From the NCBI GenBank assembly GCA_033977485.1, contig CM066994.1, forward strand, positions 47,579,155 through 47,643,154: DNA of 64,000 nucleotides, read 5' to 3'. The notes beneath the pieces were generated by a model, which saw nothing but the letters and a program-made list of their open reading frames with translations, did no database searches and had not been told where the DNA came from. Positions 1 to 10,463 of this stretch are shown here, piece after piece. The translations under genes were made by a program, and so were the position numbers. How positions within the stretch are numbered: the stretch's first letter is position 1; the number at the start of each line of letters is the position of its first letter. This DNA is from Hydrangea macrophylla. Lineage: Eukaryota > Streptophyta > Magnoliopsida > Cornales > Hydrangeaceae.

Positions 1-99
1 CAGGTATTTCTCTTACCCTCCCGCACTCTATAGCAATCACGTGCATCACATTTTGCTATCCCCACTTTTTCATGGCGATCACGCATACCGCATTTCGCT

Positions 100-605
100 A
101 ATTTCATCACTCTTCACAGCAATCACGCCCCATGTGGCATTTTGCTTCTCTTATCTCAAACTCTTCACAGCAATCACGCCCCATGTGGCATTTTGCTTCT
201 CTTATCTCAAACTCTTTACAGCAATCACGCCCCACGTGGCATTTTGCTCTCGAATCTTCACAGCAATCACGCCCCATGTGGCATTTTGCTTCTCTTATCT
301 CAAACTCTTTATAGCAATCACGCCTTACTCGACGTTTTGCTCTCTCATATCTTCAACAGTCACGCGCATCGCATTTTTTTGACCTTATCCCCCTGGCAAT
401 TACCCATATCGGACTTTGCTATTCTCGTCTCTTATATTCAAGGCAATCACGCGAATCGCATTTTGCCACTCTAACTTCACAGCAATCACGCCCCAACGCG
501 GCATTTTGCTCTCTTATCTCACAGCGATCACGCCACACGTGGCATTTCGCTATCTCACACACAGCAATCACGCCCCGACGTGGCATTTTGCTCTCTCGTC
601 TCACA
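100..605 (+). repeat. About 50-bp tandem array (cacagcaatcacgcccc type)
   Basis: Some ten degenerate units share the core 'agcaatcacgcccc' followed by 'gtggcattttgct'. The same array recurs at about 9450-9953 in the downstream internal region. It sits shortly upstream of the polypurine tract. No function is visible. Confidence 0.85.
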
Positions 606-854
606 CTCTTATTCTATCGTAGTACGAACTACGCTCGGTCTGATTCTCCCGACGGGAGATACGTAGGCAGCTTTAAGAGCTCGACCATACCCTCACTTTA
701 TTACATTCTTGGTTAAAGTTCGAGATTACGCAATTACGCACTTCTTGACTACACCATCCCTCTTCTACTCAATTCTCACATGAATGCCCAACGGAATCAT
801 TCACCCATTCTAGCAATCCCCAGCGGAGTTGTTTGCCCACTCTGGCAACACTCT

Positions 855-1020
855 CAATCCCCACTTGCCTACATTGACACCTCATACTCACTTGCCTATG
901 ATGCCATTTCACATTCACTTGCCTACGATGGCATCTCACACTCACTTACCTACGATGGCATTTCACATTCACTCGCCTATATTGGCACCTCATACTCACT
1001 TGCCTACTCTGGCACGCCTT
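855..1020 (+). repeat. About 27-30-bp tandem array (cacttgcctacgatggca type)
   Basis: Six or seven units built on 'ttgcctac-atggca-ttcaca-tca' precede the polypurine tract. The identical array occurs at about 10203-10368. Confidence 0.8.
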
Positions 1021-2068
1021 TTACTTATTCTCATCACTTTAAGGAAAAGGGTCAAAATGGGTTGTCTTTTTCTTTGTCACGATTTGCTTCGCAAAACATG
1101 ACAAAGAGGGGCAGCTGTAGACACCCCATTTTGACCTGCCAAAAAAAGAAATAACTGTCGTAGGGGGCCCACCAGGCACTCTAATCGAGGAAAGAGCTCC
1201 AGAATCCAAACAGAGACCCCAGAGGTCAAATCAAAGTCAAATACGGAGATGACAACTCATCCACCGGAGTTCTAGAATTCGGGATCGTCTGATTACGATA
1301 ATCGACGACATTTTTAACCGGAATCGAAGTTCAGCACAAAATTCAAGACTGGAATCAAGTCCGAGACAACCGAAGGTTGAATTTGATTACATCAGGGAAA
1401 AGCAGGAATCAATTCCAGCCTTTAGGACTTCAAATCATCAAATTTTGATAACCAACAGAGAATCGGGCTCCGATTTAAGTTTCGACGCCCTAAACTCAAG
1501 AAAAAGGGACACGATTGTCAATCCAGAAACATCGAAAGTCCGACTGGGCATACCTGGATGGAAATACGAAGAAAAACAGAGGTTCGACGACTTGAATCAG
1601 TCCAATCAGACAATCAGAAAAGAAACGTCGGCCAACCGAAGTTTTGAAGCTCAACCGGAAAGGCAAGGGCAAAACGGAAATTTCTAAAGGGAAAGGATCT
1701 CAATCGAACCGTACCGATTCAAAGAGAACGCCAATACGATCCCAAATCATCTTGAATCAGAAAGATCGGACGGTCGGATCGAAAGATTTTCACAGCCGAA
1801 GTTTAAACGGTACGGATCAAACATCGACGGTCTGAAGAAAACGGAGTCATTTTCGGGTTTCAAACGAATTCCGATCCAACCATACGAATTTGAAGAGGAC
1901 GTTAAACCAAGCCAGATCTTTTCGAATCATCCGAATCGGACGTCCGGATTGAAAAATATCAAAGATCGAAGTCCGGAACGATCAACGGCCCCGATCGAAG
2001 GTTGTACCTACAATCTCGTGTTCCACCCACGTGAGAATAAAACCCATGTAGGGTTTGGGAAAACTTTC

Positions 2069-2076
2069 TATAAATA
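2069..2076 (+). promoter_or_regulatory. TATA box in LTR (TATAAATA)
   Basis: The motif 'ctataaatagaaagc' followed by a C-rich stretch is a good plant TATA box and recurs at 11398-11405 in the other LTR. Weaker TATA-like motifs ('ccctataaatcc') lie at about 3492 and 3571. Which one starts the retroelement transcript cannot be told from sequence alone. Confidence 0.5.
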
Positions 2077-2689
2077 GAAAGCTTCCCCCACGCACAAAAA
2101 GAAAAAAGGGGGCAGCCTCTCTTTATGGCTTTGTTTGGCTTAAACAAAGTCCTCCCAAAACCCTTAGGCTAAGTTTGGTGGTTAACCAAACACAGCCATA
2201 TCACCACCACCACACCACCACTGTCTCCACCACCAAAAACCCACTGTCACCACCCCATTACCCAACTCCCCTCACAAACCCAGTCTCAAAGGACCCTCGG
2301 ATAGCCCAGAAAAGCAGTTTAACCAAACATGACCTTAGCCACTGCCCAGAAACTGAAAATCCAACCAAACAAGCCCTTAACCACCACTCTGTTTCTCACC
2401 GCCCACACCAGGACCTTCCTCTCATCAAACCGGAGCCAACGCCGCCGGTAGCGCCACCAAATCATCTCCGTAGAGGCTCCACGCGCCGCCCAAACACACC
2501 ACGCGCCGCCGCTGCACAGAAACTGCTCCGGCAGCCTTTCCAGCAACCCACGCCGAAAACCACCACCACTGGCCTGATCGTTTTGACCAAACGATCCGGA
2601 TCCCGGTGGACCGACCTGTAAATCTCACCGGAAACAGCCGCACGCGCTACACGCGCCACCAAGACACCGTTCCGCCGCCCCACGCGCAG

Positions 2690-3040
2690 GTAACAGTCAG
2701 CGCTGACTCATCGTTTGACTCTCCAATCACAAGCGGCCACGTGGCAACGACTGCTGAGTCAGCAGTACAGTCAGCTGACACGTGTACTGCCACGTCATTG
2801 CTGAGTCAGTATTGCCCACCCAATCAGCATCTGACACGTGTCATTTACTGCCACGTGGTACTACCACGTGGCACTGCCACGTCACCATCCACCAACCAAT
2901 CAGGCTTTGCCACGTGGCATTGACTGCCACGTCACCACGCTGACCTGCCACGTGTCACTGCGACGTCAGCGTTGACCATCCAATCAGAAGGCGCCACGTG
3001 TCTTTGACTGACACGTGGCTTGCTGACGTGACACATGGGC
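2690..3040. promoter_or_regulatory. Dense ACGT-core (G-box/ABRE/TGACG-like) cluster with GCN4-like sites
   Basis: About fourteen ACGT cores occur in 350 bp, many as full palindromes (CCACGTGG, ACACGTGT), along with TGACGT-type sites. Three TGAGTCA/TGACTCA motifs sit among them, one inside the palindrome tgctgagtcagca. Such sites are typical targets of plant bZIP and bHLH factors. The cluster is conserved at about 12019-12369 in the second LTR. Binding is an inference. Confidence 0.6.
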
Positions 3041-3604
3041 CCCACTTTTGGTTTTCTTTCCAATGTTCTCTACTCTGGGTCCAGATTTCAACGAACGGAC
3101 ACTTGTTCCTAGCTAATTTGGCCGTTCCGGACACACTGGTGACCTCAGAATTGGTCAAATCCAAATCTAAAGTACTGTTTTGGCATTTTATATGTCTATT
3201 TCAAGCTATACCGGCCAGTTCTGACCCCGCGGGTCCCGCTCAACTCAGCCCGGACCCATTCCGGCCCGTCTTATGGCTATTCTGGCTCTTCCGGCCCTCC
3301 CGGACCCAACTATGACGTCCATTCAAGTCGATTTCGCGTCAAAGTACGAATTTGGCCTTATTGGGTTATTTCTGATACCTTTCTCGGTTTTGTTTCATTC
3401 TTTCTCAACAAAACACCGACTGGGCCGCAAATTGCCCCTTCTTCACAGGTAACTCCCTCAAACTCTTACACTTAGTGGTCTGGGGCTCCCTATAAATCCA
3501 CTGGTCGGATATTCCGCCTTTTTCCTTTTCTTTTATTTACTTATATGCTTTAGTGGTCTGGGGCTCCCTATAAATCCACATGGTCGGATATTCCGCCTTC
3601 TCTT

Positions 3605-4150
3605 GCCAGTCGGAAAGAGGCCTCGAACTCCACCCGATTTGGACTTTATATCCTGCGTCAGCCAGAAGGAGATCTTATGACCCACCTGGCTGAACTTTAT
3701 CAAACTGTTATATCTTGCGCCAGTCGGAAGGAGGCCTCGAACTCCACCCGATTTGGACTTTATATCCTGCGTCAGCTAGAAGGAGATCTTATGACCCACC
3801 TGGCTGAACTTTATCAAACTGTTATATCTTGCGCCAGTCGGAAGGAGGCCTCGAACTCCACCCGATTTGGACTTTATATCCTGCGTCAGCCAGAAGGAGA
3901 TCTTATGATCCACCTGGCTGAACTTTATCAAACTGTTATATCTTGCGCCAGTCGGAAGGAGGCCTCGAACTCCACCCGATTTGGACTTTATATCCTGCGT
4001 CAGCCAGAAGGAGATCTTATGACCCACCTGGCTGAACTTTATCAAATTGTTATATCCTGCGCCAGTCGGAAGGAGACCCTCGAACTCCACCCGATTTGGA
4101 CTTTATATCCTGCGTCAGCCGGAAGGAGATCTAATGACCCATCCGGCTGC
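3605..4150 (+). repeat. 114-bp tandem repeat, five units
   Basis: Units start with 'gccagtcggaa' at 3605, 3719, 3833, 3947 and 4061 (last incomplete). Because 114 is a multiple of three, open frames run through the array on both strands. These look like repeat artefacts and not genes. The same five units occur at 12934-13479 in the other LTR. Confidence 0.9.
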
Positions 4151-4223
4151 ACTTTATCTCTTGTTACAGATCTTCATTGATAAAATCAGGAAACACAAAA
4201 AATGATACTTCTTTTCATTACTT

Positions 4224-4545
4224 GGGCACCGACCCGTACTTCCGGCATACTTTTTCAAATCACAGGGCACCGACCCGTACTTCCGGTAAAACTTTCACAT
4301 CACCTTTTTTACATCATTGGGCACCGACCCTTACTTCCGGTACACTCTTTACACCACTGGGCACCGACCCATACTTCCGATAAAACCTTTTTCAAAACTA
4401 CCGGGCACCGACCCATACTTTCGGTACACTCTTTCTTCATGAGCACCGACCCATACTTCCGGAACTTTGCTTGGAATCTACAAACAGCACAGGTAAGACA
4501 GGTATGTCTTCATACTCTTAATGGGCACCGACCCTTACTTCCGGC
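4224..4545 (+). repeat. About 40-bp spaced repeat (gggcaccgacccgtacttccgg core)
   Basis: Eight copies of 'caccgaccc-tacttccgg' occur with variable AT-rich spacers. The same array is at about 13553-13875 in the other LTR. Confidence 0.85.
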
Positions 4546-4829
4546 ACATAAAATAAAAAAATACAAAAAAACTCATCGCACGGTTGATCTACTCCGACTT
4601 TAACTCAAAAACACTTTCTCAAAACTCACTACTTTCTCAAGGTTAAAGTCTAGGACTACACCGTACAGGTTAAAGTTCCTAGCTACGCCGACTTTACTCA
4701 AAACACTATTTTATACACTCACGGTCTAGATCGACCAAAATATTTACACACATACACAGCACAGAACTACGTACGGCCTGATTCTCGTGTCGAGATACGT
4801 ATGCAACTCATACTTGGGTGCGGCCATAA

Positions 4830-5032
4830 CTACATACTTTCAAACTATCTCATGTCAAGATACGTACATACTTTCAAACTATCTCATGTCGAGATACGTA
4901 CATACTTTCAAACTATCTCATGTCAAGATACGTACATACTTTCAAACTATCTCGACTGAGTCGAGATACACGTACATACTTTCAAACTAAAACTAGTACA
5001 TACTTTCAAAACTATCTCGTGTCGAGATACAT
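4830..5032 (+). repeat. About 34-bp tandem repeat (catactttcaaactatctc)
   Basis: Several units contain the partly palindromic element 'tctcatgtcgagatacgta'. The second LTR (about 14160-14386) has an extra 24 bp in this array, which is the main length difference between the LTRs. Confidence 0.85.
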
Positions 5033-5523
5033 AAATCGGCAACCGCGAGTCACAGATGCTCGCGTTTTTAAATGTCTTGTATATGTATTTTACTACTTCT
5101 TACTTACGCCCCGTTACTATGAAAACCACTAAATCGGCAACCGTGTGTCACGGATGTTCGAGGGTGCCTAATACCTTCCCTCGACATAATCGAGTCCCCG
5201 AACCCACTTCAAGAACTTTGGTTTCGCACGACTATTAAGAGTCACACTTTTAAAAGGGCCCCACTCTTCTCAAACTGTTTGCTCAAAAGTCAAAGATGAC
5301 TAATCTAATCGTCTTTGCAGGGATCCTAACTCCCGATAAACGTTAGGTGGCGACTCTGAAACTTTTACTGGCCCTACTCCCCACTTGTACATACTTTGAA
5401 CCATTTCCTTTTCCGCTTTGGTTCGCTGCTTTGAGCCTTTTACCCTATTTTATTTCATTTCCTTTTTAACCGGTCGCGACCCACGAGGGGACCGCCCCCC
5501 ACCTTCGGGGCGGGCGCGACAGC

Positions 5524-5541
5524 TGGCGACTCTGCTGGGGA
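5524..5541 (+). promoter_or_regulatory. Primer-binding site
   Basis: TGGCGACTCTGCTGGGGA begins two bases after the LTR end. From memory, Ogre-type elements use a tRNA-Arg primer with a site of this kind. A comparison with tRNA 3' ends would settle the primer. Confidence 0.7.
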
Positions 5542-5992
5542 TTCCGCTTAAGAGGACTCAGGCCATCACTTTGGTGGTTTTCATATTCTAAAGGGGCATT
5601 TCTTTTACTAACTACTCTATACTTCTATAATTCTTTTTTAGGTTATAAACTTGTTTGCACAGGTACCTGCGACTCAAAAGACACTGCAAGGCCAATGCCA
5701 TACTGAAACTATAAGGCCAATGTCGTACTTTACCGCTATACACACTACACACTTGCATCAAGCATGACATAACCCGTTTCTGAAACTGAAACCTTTTAAG
5801 ATTAGATAGGAGGATCAATAAGTGGCATGGCCGTTGCGGTAGTACCGTCGGTACCAGCACCGAAAGTTCCTCCGCTCGAAACCACCAACCTGAGAAGGTG
5901 TTATGGCACCGGAGGTTTGAAGGTTCGGGAACCGGACCTAAATAAGTCTACATTAGATGTCAACCTCTCCACATAGTCACATTCTGCACGTG

Positions 5993-6590
5993 TGCATTCA
6001 AAACTTTTCGAAATACGAAACGGTGCCGATAGGCTGCCCGATTCTTTTCTATCATCCCCTTATATAAACCAATGGTTGAAAAACTTTTAAAAAAAAAACA
6101 TAATACGGCGTCGTTAGGCTGCCCAATTCTTTTCCATCCTCCCCTTATATAAAATGGGGACGGAAAACTTTTCAAAAATAATAAACGGAGTCGGCGAGCT
6201 ACCAGATCCTTCTCTGTCTTCCCCCTGTGCTTTTACAAACAAAGGGGGGAAAAAACTTTTCAAACTCAAAACGGCGCCGAAAGGCTGCGCATTCTTACTC
6301 ATCATATCCTTACATTTTAACAAGGATGGATACACTCTCTCAAATTCATAAAACGGTGCCGAAAGGCTACCCGATTATTCTTTATCTTCCCCTTGCACCT
6401 GTATATAGACCAGGGTTGGATAAACTTTAAAAAAAAAAAAAAAAATCTCATAAACGGTGCCGGAAGGCTGCCAGACTTTTTTTCAAAGCTCATTCTCACC
6501 TTTCAAAAACAAAAATAAAACTCCCCAAGGACAAATCCACTTTTCAAAGACATTTGGTGACGCCAAAAGGCTATCCAGATGCATCTCATA
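5993..6590 (+). repeat. About 80-90-bp degenerate tandem array, seven units
   Basis: Each unit begins with 'aacggtgccgaaaggctgcc' or a variant, followed by a pyrimidine-rich stretch and an A-rich end. Divergence between units is high, so this array is older than the LTR pair. Confidence 0.8.
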
Positions 6591-8819
6591 CCTTGGGAAC
6601 ACACATTATACTGGGGCAGTACTCTCTCATCTCTAACAAGTCATTGGGAGAAGAATCCCCGTTTCTTTTCTTTGAAGCGACTTACTAACTTTACGTTTAC
6701 CTCTACTTCTTCTGACCTCCGCTGCAGGTACATTTTTGATAGAGGTCAACATGGGAAGCTTCTACACGTTCAGCCTACTCCCGGTATCACCGACTTCTCC
6801 ACGGATTGAGAAAGTCTGAATGGACAACCAGTCCAAACAGCTCTGATTTTCAAATCCAACTTCCAAATCCAAACATTTAGCCTGAGCAGGGCAGATGACA
6901 AAATCCGCGGAGGTCAAATCCGAGCAATACCAGCGCATTCGCGATTGTTTGAACCTTTAAGCCGTTGAACCAATAGGCCTACTTCTACCCATGTACATCT
7001 ACAAGCTCTGTCCATGCCCGAGACGACTCTCGTAAGAGACCCAAAACTCGGCCCACTGTCTTGAAACATTACTTTTCATCATCTGCCATACAGGGGCAGT
7101 TTCTCTATACTATCGAATTTATGCTTTGTCTGCTTTGTATAAGCACATACTTTCAAACGAAAAACAAAAACAAAACTCATTCTTTGCATCATTCAATAAC
7201 TGTCATCTGCTCTCATTCCTTAAATCTCATGAGTATGTTGGATATGACTGTCTTACTACTTGTTGAATATGAATTAGACATTGTACTAGACTTCCGGACG
7301 TAACAAAGCTATGTTCGATTCTACCTGAAAGTACGATCAACACAAGGTCATGCCGAGAAACGACTCAAGTTTACAAATCGGCCATTTCATCCTTTGACGA
7401 TGCTCACATCTTAACAAGAATCAGGTGACAAAAGCATACTTCTCTATGACAGCTTGATGTCATCTGAGGACACAAGAACGGAGCAGACAACCGACGGGCA
7501 TTCAAGAATAGTCCTTGGTCCATTCTAAGGATCATGACATACATAGACTAGGGCAATCTTTGCCCCCCACATCTCAGCAAAAGAGGTCATCACGATCACT
7601 GCTGGCCCACATGGGGCCCCTCAATCCTGGTCAGGAAAGTAAATACTCATTCTCAGGATCTCTAACTTCAGTGACACATATATGTGATCTCTGAACCTGA
7701 CTCGACTTGTGTCAAAATGATTAGGGGCAATCATTTCAACTATCTATACACTACTTTCCCTCGTTAGCCCACTTGAGCCATACGATGATTTCTTTTCAAA
7801 CTTAAACCCCTGAGGATCACCCCCTATACTGGGGTAATGCCAAAAGGAAAAAGAAAGAGAAATCAAACAAAGAGAGAACTCAATGCAAAGCTGGAGCACA
7901 TCCACAAAAGATACGATCCGACTCGGATACATACTTCAAACTGGGGCAATTCTCCCTAGTACATACTTTACTCATCGATAACATACCCACACTAGATTGG
8001 GATGAAGATGAATACAAAAACAAAAAGAAAAAGAGAAAAATCAAAAGAAGGAAAGACGCGGGGCATAAGGTGATCTCAGGAATCTCAACCGACTTTTTAA
8101 AATATTCTTTGAGCCTTCATGCGATCCTTTCATTTCTCAGCCCATGACCCTGGCCTATGTTACAACCCAGTAAAGTCCACTTTGATTGATACAAGCCTTG
8201 TTGGGTTCACAAGATCACATACTTGCATCATTCCAAACGACGGGAGTGCCACATACTTTCAAATCACAAGATACACTGAAGTACAACGATCACATAACCG
8301 GATTCGGTGAAAACCCGTGAGGGCGCCGAAGGTAAAAATGGTTTCAGAGAGAATGAGAGCTCGAGAGAAATCAAATACTGGAAAACTGGGTCCTTCTGAA
8401 GGATGATCACTGGGGCACTGAGCCCACACAGTCAAATACTTTGTCTTCTAGTACTCAACAGGCGACAAGACATTCAATGTCCACTAACTCATGAGCATTC
8501 TTTCACAGATGATAGTTTCATGCATCATACTCTTGTAAATACGTATACTTAGCATGACATAACTTTTAAAATGCATTCATATCTTTCAGCATAGCAGACA
8601 ATGCATACTTTTATAGCAGGGGCAACTGGTTCCGACACTCCTCTCAAATAGCACAAAAGCTCACCACTAACTGAGTCACGATATCAACCCTTACTCAGAC
8701 TCGCCAACTTCACATTGATCCATCTGCTCGGATCCACATATGAAACCGGTCTTCTTCTCGGTAGATTGTCAAGAAATCTATCCCTCGCTCAGGTCTAACC
8801 GTCCACGCTCAAATCAGGA

Positions 8820-9345
8820 ATCAGGTATGAGACCCTCAAGCGGCATCCTGTTCACTCATCATCAGAATCCATAATCAAAATCAGCATCAGGTATAAGACC
8901 CCCCGCGGCGTCCTGTCCACTATTCACTTCCGGCATCAGGTATAAGACCCTCCAGCGGCATCCTATTCACTACTCGGCATCAGAATTCATCATCAGAACT
9001 GGGAATGAGTCCGTCAAGAGGCTTCCCAATCACATCTTCAAGCCCAGGAGTGAGTCCGTCAAGTAGCATCCTATGCACGCAATCTATCACCAGAACCAGG
9101 AGTGAGTCCGTCAAGTGGCATCCTATGCATGCAATCTATCGCCAGAACCAGGAGTGAGTCCGTCAAGTGGCATCCTATGCACGCAATCTATCACCAGAAC
9201 CAGGAGTGAGTCCGTCAAGTGGCATCCTATTCGCACAATCTATCACCAGAACCAGGAGTGAGTCTGTCAAGTGGCATCCTGTTCATATCACCTACCATCA
9301 GGTATAAGTACCCTCCAACGGTATCCAACTTACATCGGCATCAAG
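8820..9345 (+). repeat. About 57-bp tandem array (ccaggagtgagtccgtcaag) with related units
   Basis: Five near-identical units of 'accaggagtgagtccgtcaa-tggcatcctat' lie at about 9040-9290. They are preceded by diverged relatives built on 'catcaggtataagaccct--agcggcatcct'. Confidence 0.85.
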
Positions 9346-10448
9346 CATCAGGTATTTCTCTTACCCTCCCGCACTCTATAGCAATCACGTGCATCACATT
9401 TTGCTATCCCCACTTTTTCATGGCGATCACGCATACCGCATTTCGCTAATTTCATCACTCTTCACAGCAATCACGCCCCATGTGGCATTTTGCTTCTCTT
9501 ATCTCAAACTCTTCACAGCAATCACGCCCCATGTGGCATTTTGCTTCTCTTATCTCAAACTCTTTACAGCAATCACGCCCCACGTGGCATTTTGCTCTCG
9601 AATCTTCACAGCAATCACGCCCCATGTGGCATTTTGCTTCTCTTATCTCAAACTCTTTATAGCAATCACGCCTTACTCGACGTTTTGCTCTCTCATATCT
9701 TCAACAGTCACGCGCATCGCATTTTTTTGACCTTATCCCCCTGGCAATTACCCATATCGGACTTTGCTATTCTCGTCTCTTATATTCAAGGCAATCACGC
9801 GAATCGCATTTTGCCACTCTAACTTCACAGCAATCACGCCCCAACGCGGCATTTTGCTCTCTTATCTCACAGCGATCACGCCACACGTGGCATTTCGCTA
9901 TCTCACACACAGCAATCACGCCCCGACGTGGCATTTTGCTCTCTCGTCTCACACTCTTATTCTATCGTAGTACGAACTACGCTCGGTCTGATTCTCCCGA
10001 CGGGAGATACGTAGGCAGCTTTAAGAGCTCGACCATACCCTCACTTTATTACATTCTTGGTTAAAGTTCGAGATTACGCAATTACGCACTTCTTGACTAC
10101 ACCATCCCTCTTCTACTCAATTCTCACATGAATGCCCAACGGAATCATTCACCCATTCTAGCAATCCCCAGCGGAGTTGTTTGCCCACTCTGGCAACACT
10201 CTCAATCCCCACTTGCCTACATTGACACCTCATACTCACTTGCCTATGATGCCATTTCACATTCACTTGCCTACGATGGCATCTCACACTCACTTACCTA
10301 CGATGGCATTTCACATTCACTCGCCTATATTGGCACCTCATACTCACTTGCCTACTCTGGCACGCCTTTTACTTATTCTCATCACTTTAAGGAAAAGGGT
10401 CAAAATGGGTTGTCTTTTTCTTTGTCACGATTTGCTTCGCAAAACATG

Positions 10449-10463
10449 ACAAAGAGGGGCAGC
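10449..10463 (+). promoter_or_regulatory. Polypurine tract before right LTR
   Basis: The purine-rich 'acaaagaggggcagc' directly precedes TGTAGACACC. Its copy at 1101-1115 precedes the middle LTR. It is the expected primer for plus-strand DNA synthesis and fixes the 5' border of the LTRs. Confidence 0.65.

Larger units (their letters stand above)
1..1115 (+). mobile_element. 3' end of the internal region of an upstream tandem copy of the Ogre/Tat-like element
   Basis: These bases match 9349-10463 without a difference that I could find by eye. They end in a purine-rich tract (acaaagaggggcagc, 1101-1115) immediately before the LTR start TGTAGACACC, so they are internal-region sequence lying upstream of an LTR and not LTR sequence. 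A complete copy of the same internal region follows the LTR, so the element is present at least as internal-LTR-internal-LTR. The left end lies outside the window. No coding sequence is visible; the short open frames come from tandem arrays. Confidence 0.75.
1116..5521 (+). mobile_element. LTR (4.4 kb) of Ogre/Tat-like non-autonomous element, left/middle copy
   Basis: The LTR starts TGTAGACACCCC after a polypurine tract and ends GGGCGCGACA two bases before a primer-binding site. It pairs with the LTR at 10464-14874. By eye they differ by about 20-25 mostly transition substitutions (first at 1178/10526), plus an 11-bp indel near 1217, an 8-bp indel near 1610 and a 24-bp unit indel near 4890. 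Divergence is thus roughly 0.5%, which points to a young element. The LTR holds a TATA box (2069-2076), an ACGT-core cluster (2690-3040) and three tandem arrays. It contains no gene. Confidence 0.8.
5522..10463 (+). mobile_element. Internal region of non-autonomous Ogre/Tat-like element; no gag-pol
   Basis: This 4.9 kb lies between two LTRs and starts with a primer-binding site and ends with a polypurine tract. No frame encodes a recognisable gag, protease, reverse transcriptase or integrase. Most of the sequence consists of tandem arrays (about 5993-6590, 8820-9345, 9450-9953, 10203-10368) and of scattered motifs of the form 'actggggca'. It therefore depends on an autonomous relative for mobility and fits the description of a large retrotransposon derivative. 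Confidence 0.75.

Noticed and set aside
100..605. Evenly spaced short repeats resembling a CRISPR array
   Set aside because: Repeats and intervening parts form one diverged tandem unit, the region lies inside a plant retrotransposon, and no cas-like gene is present.
1..1115. Reading the LTR as starting before the window
   Set aside because: A polypurine tract followed by TGTAGACACC at 1116 and 10464 fits a Tat-type LTR start, so 1-1115 is better read as internal region of a tandem copy.
2055..2621. 188-codon open frame in the LTR, identical at 11384-11950
   Set aside because: Its frame starts before the TATA box at 2069, the composition is Pro/Thr/His-rich without domains, and conservation between the two copies merely reflects LTR identity.
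3677..4180. Open frames across the 114-bp array
   Set aside because: The repeat period is divisible by three, which produces open frames on both strands without coding function.
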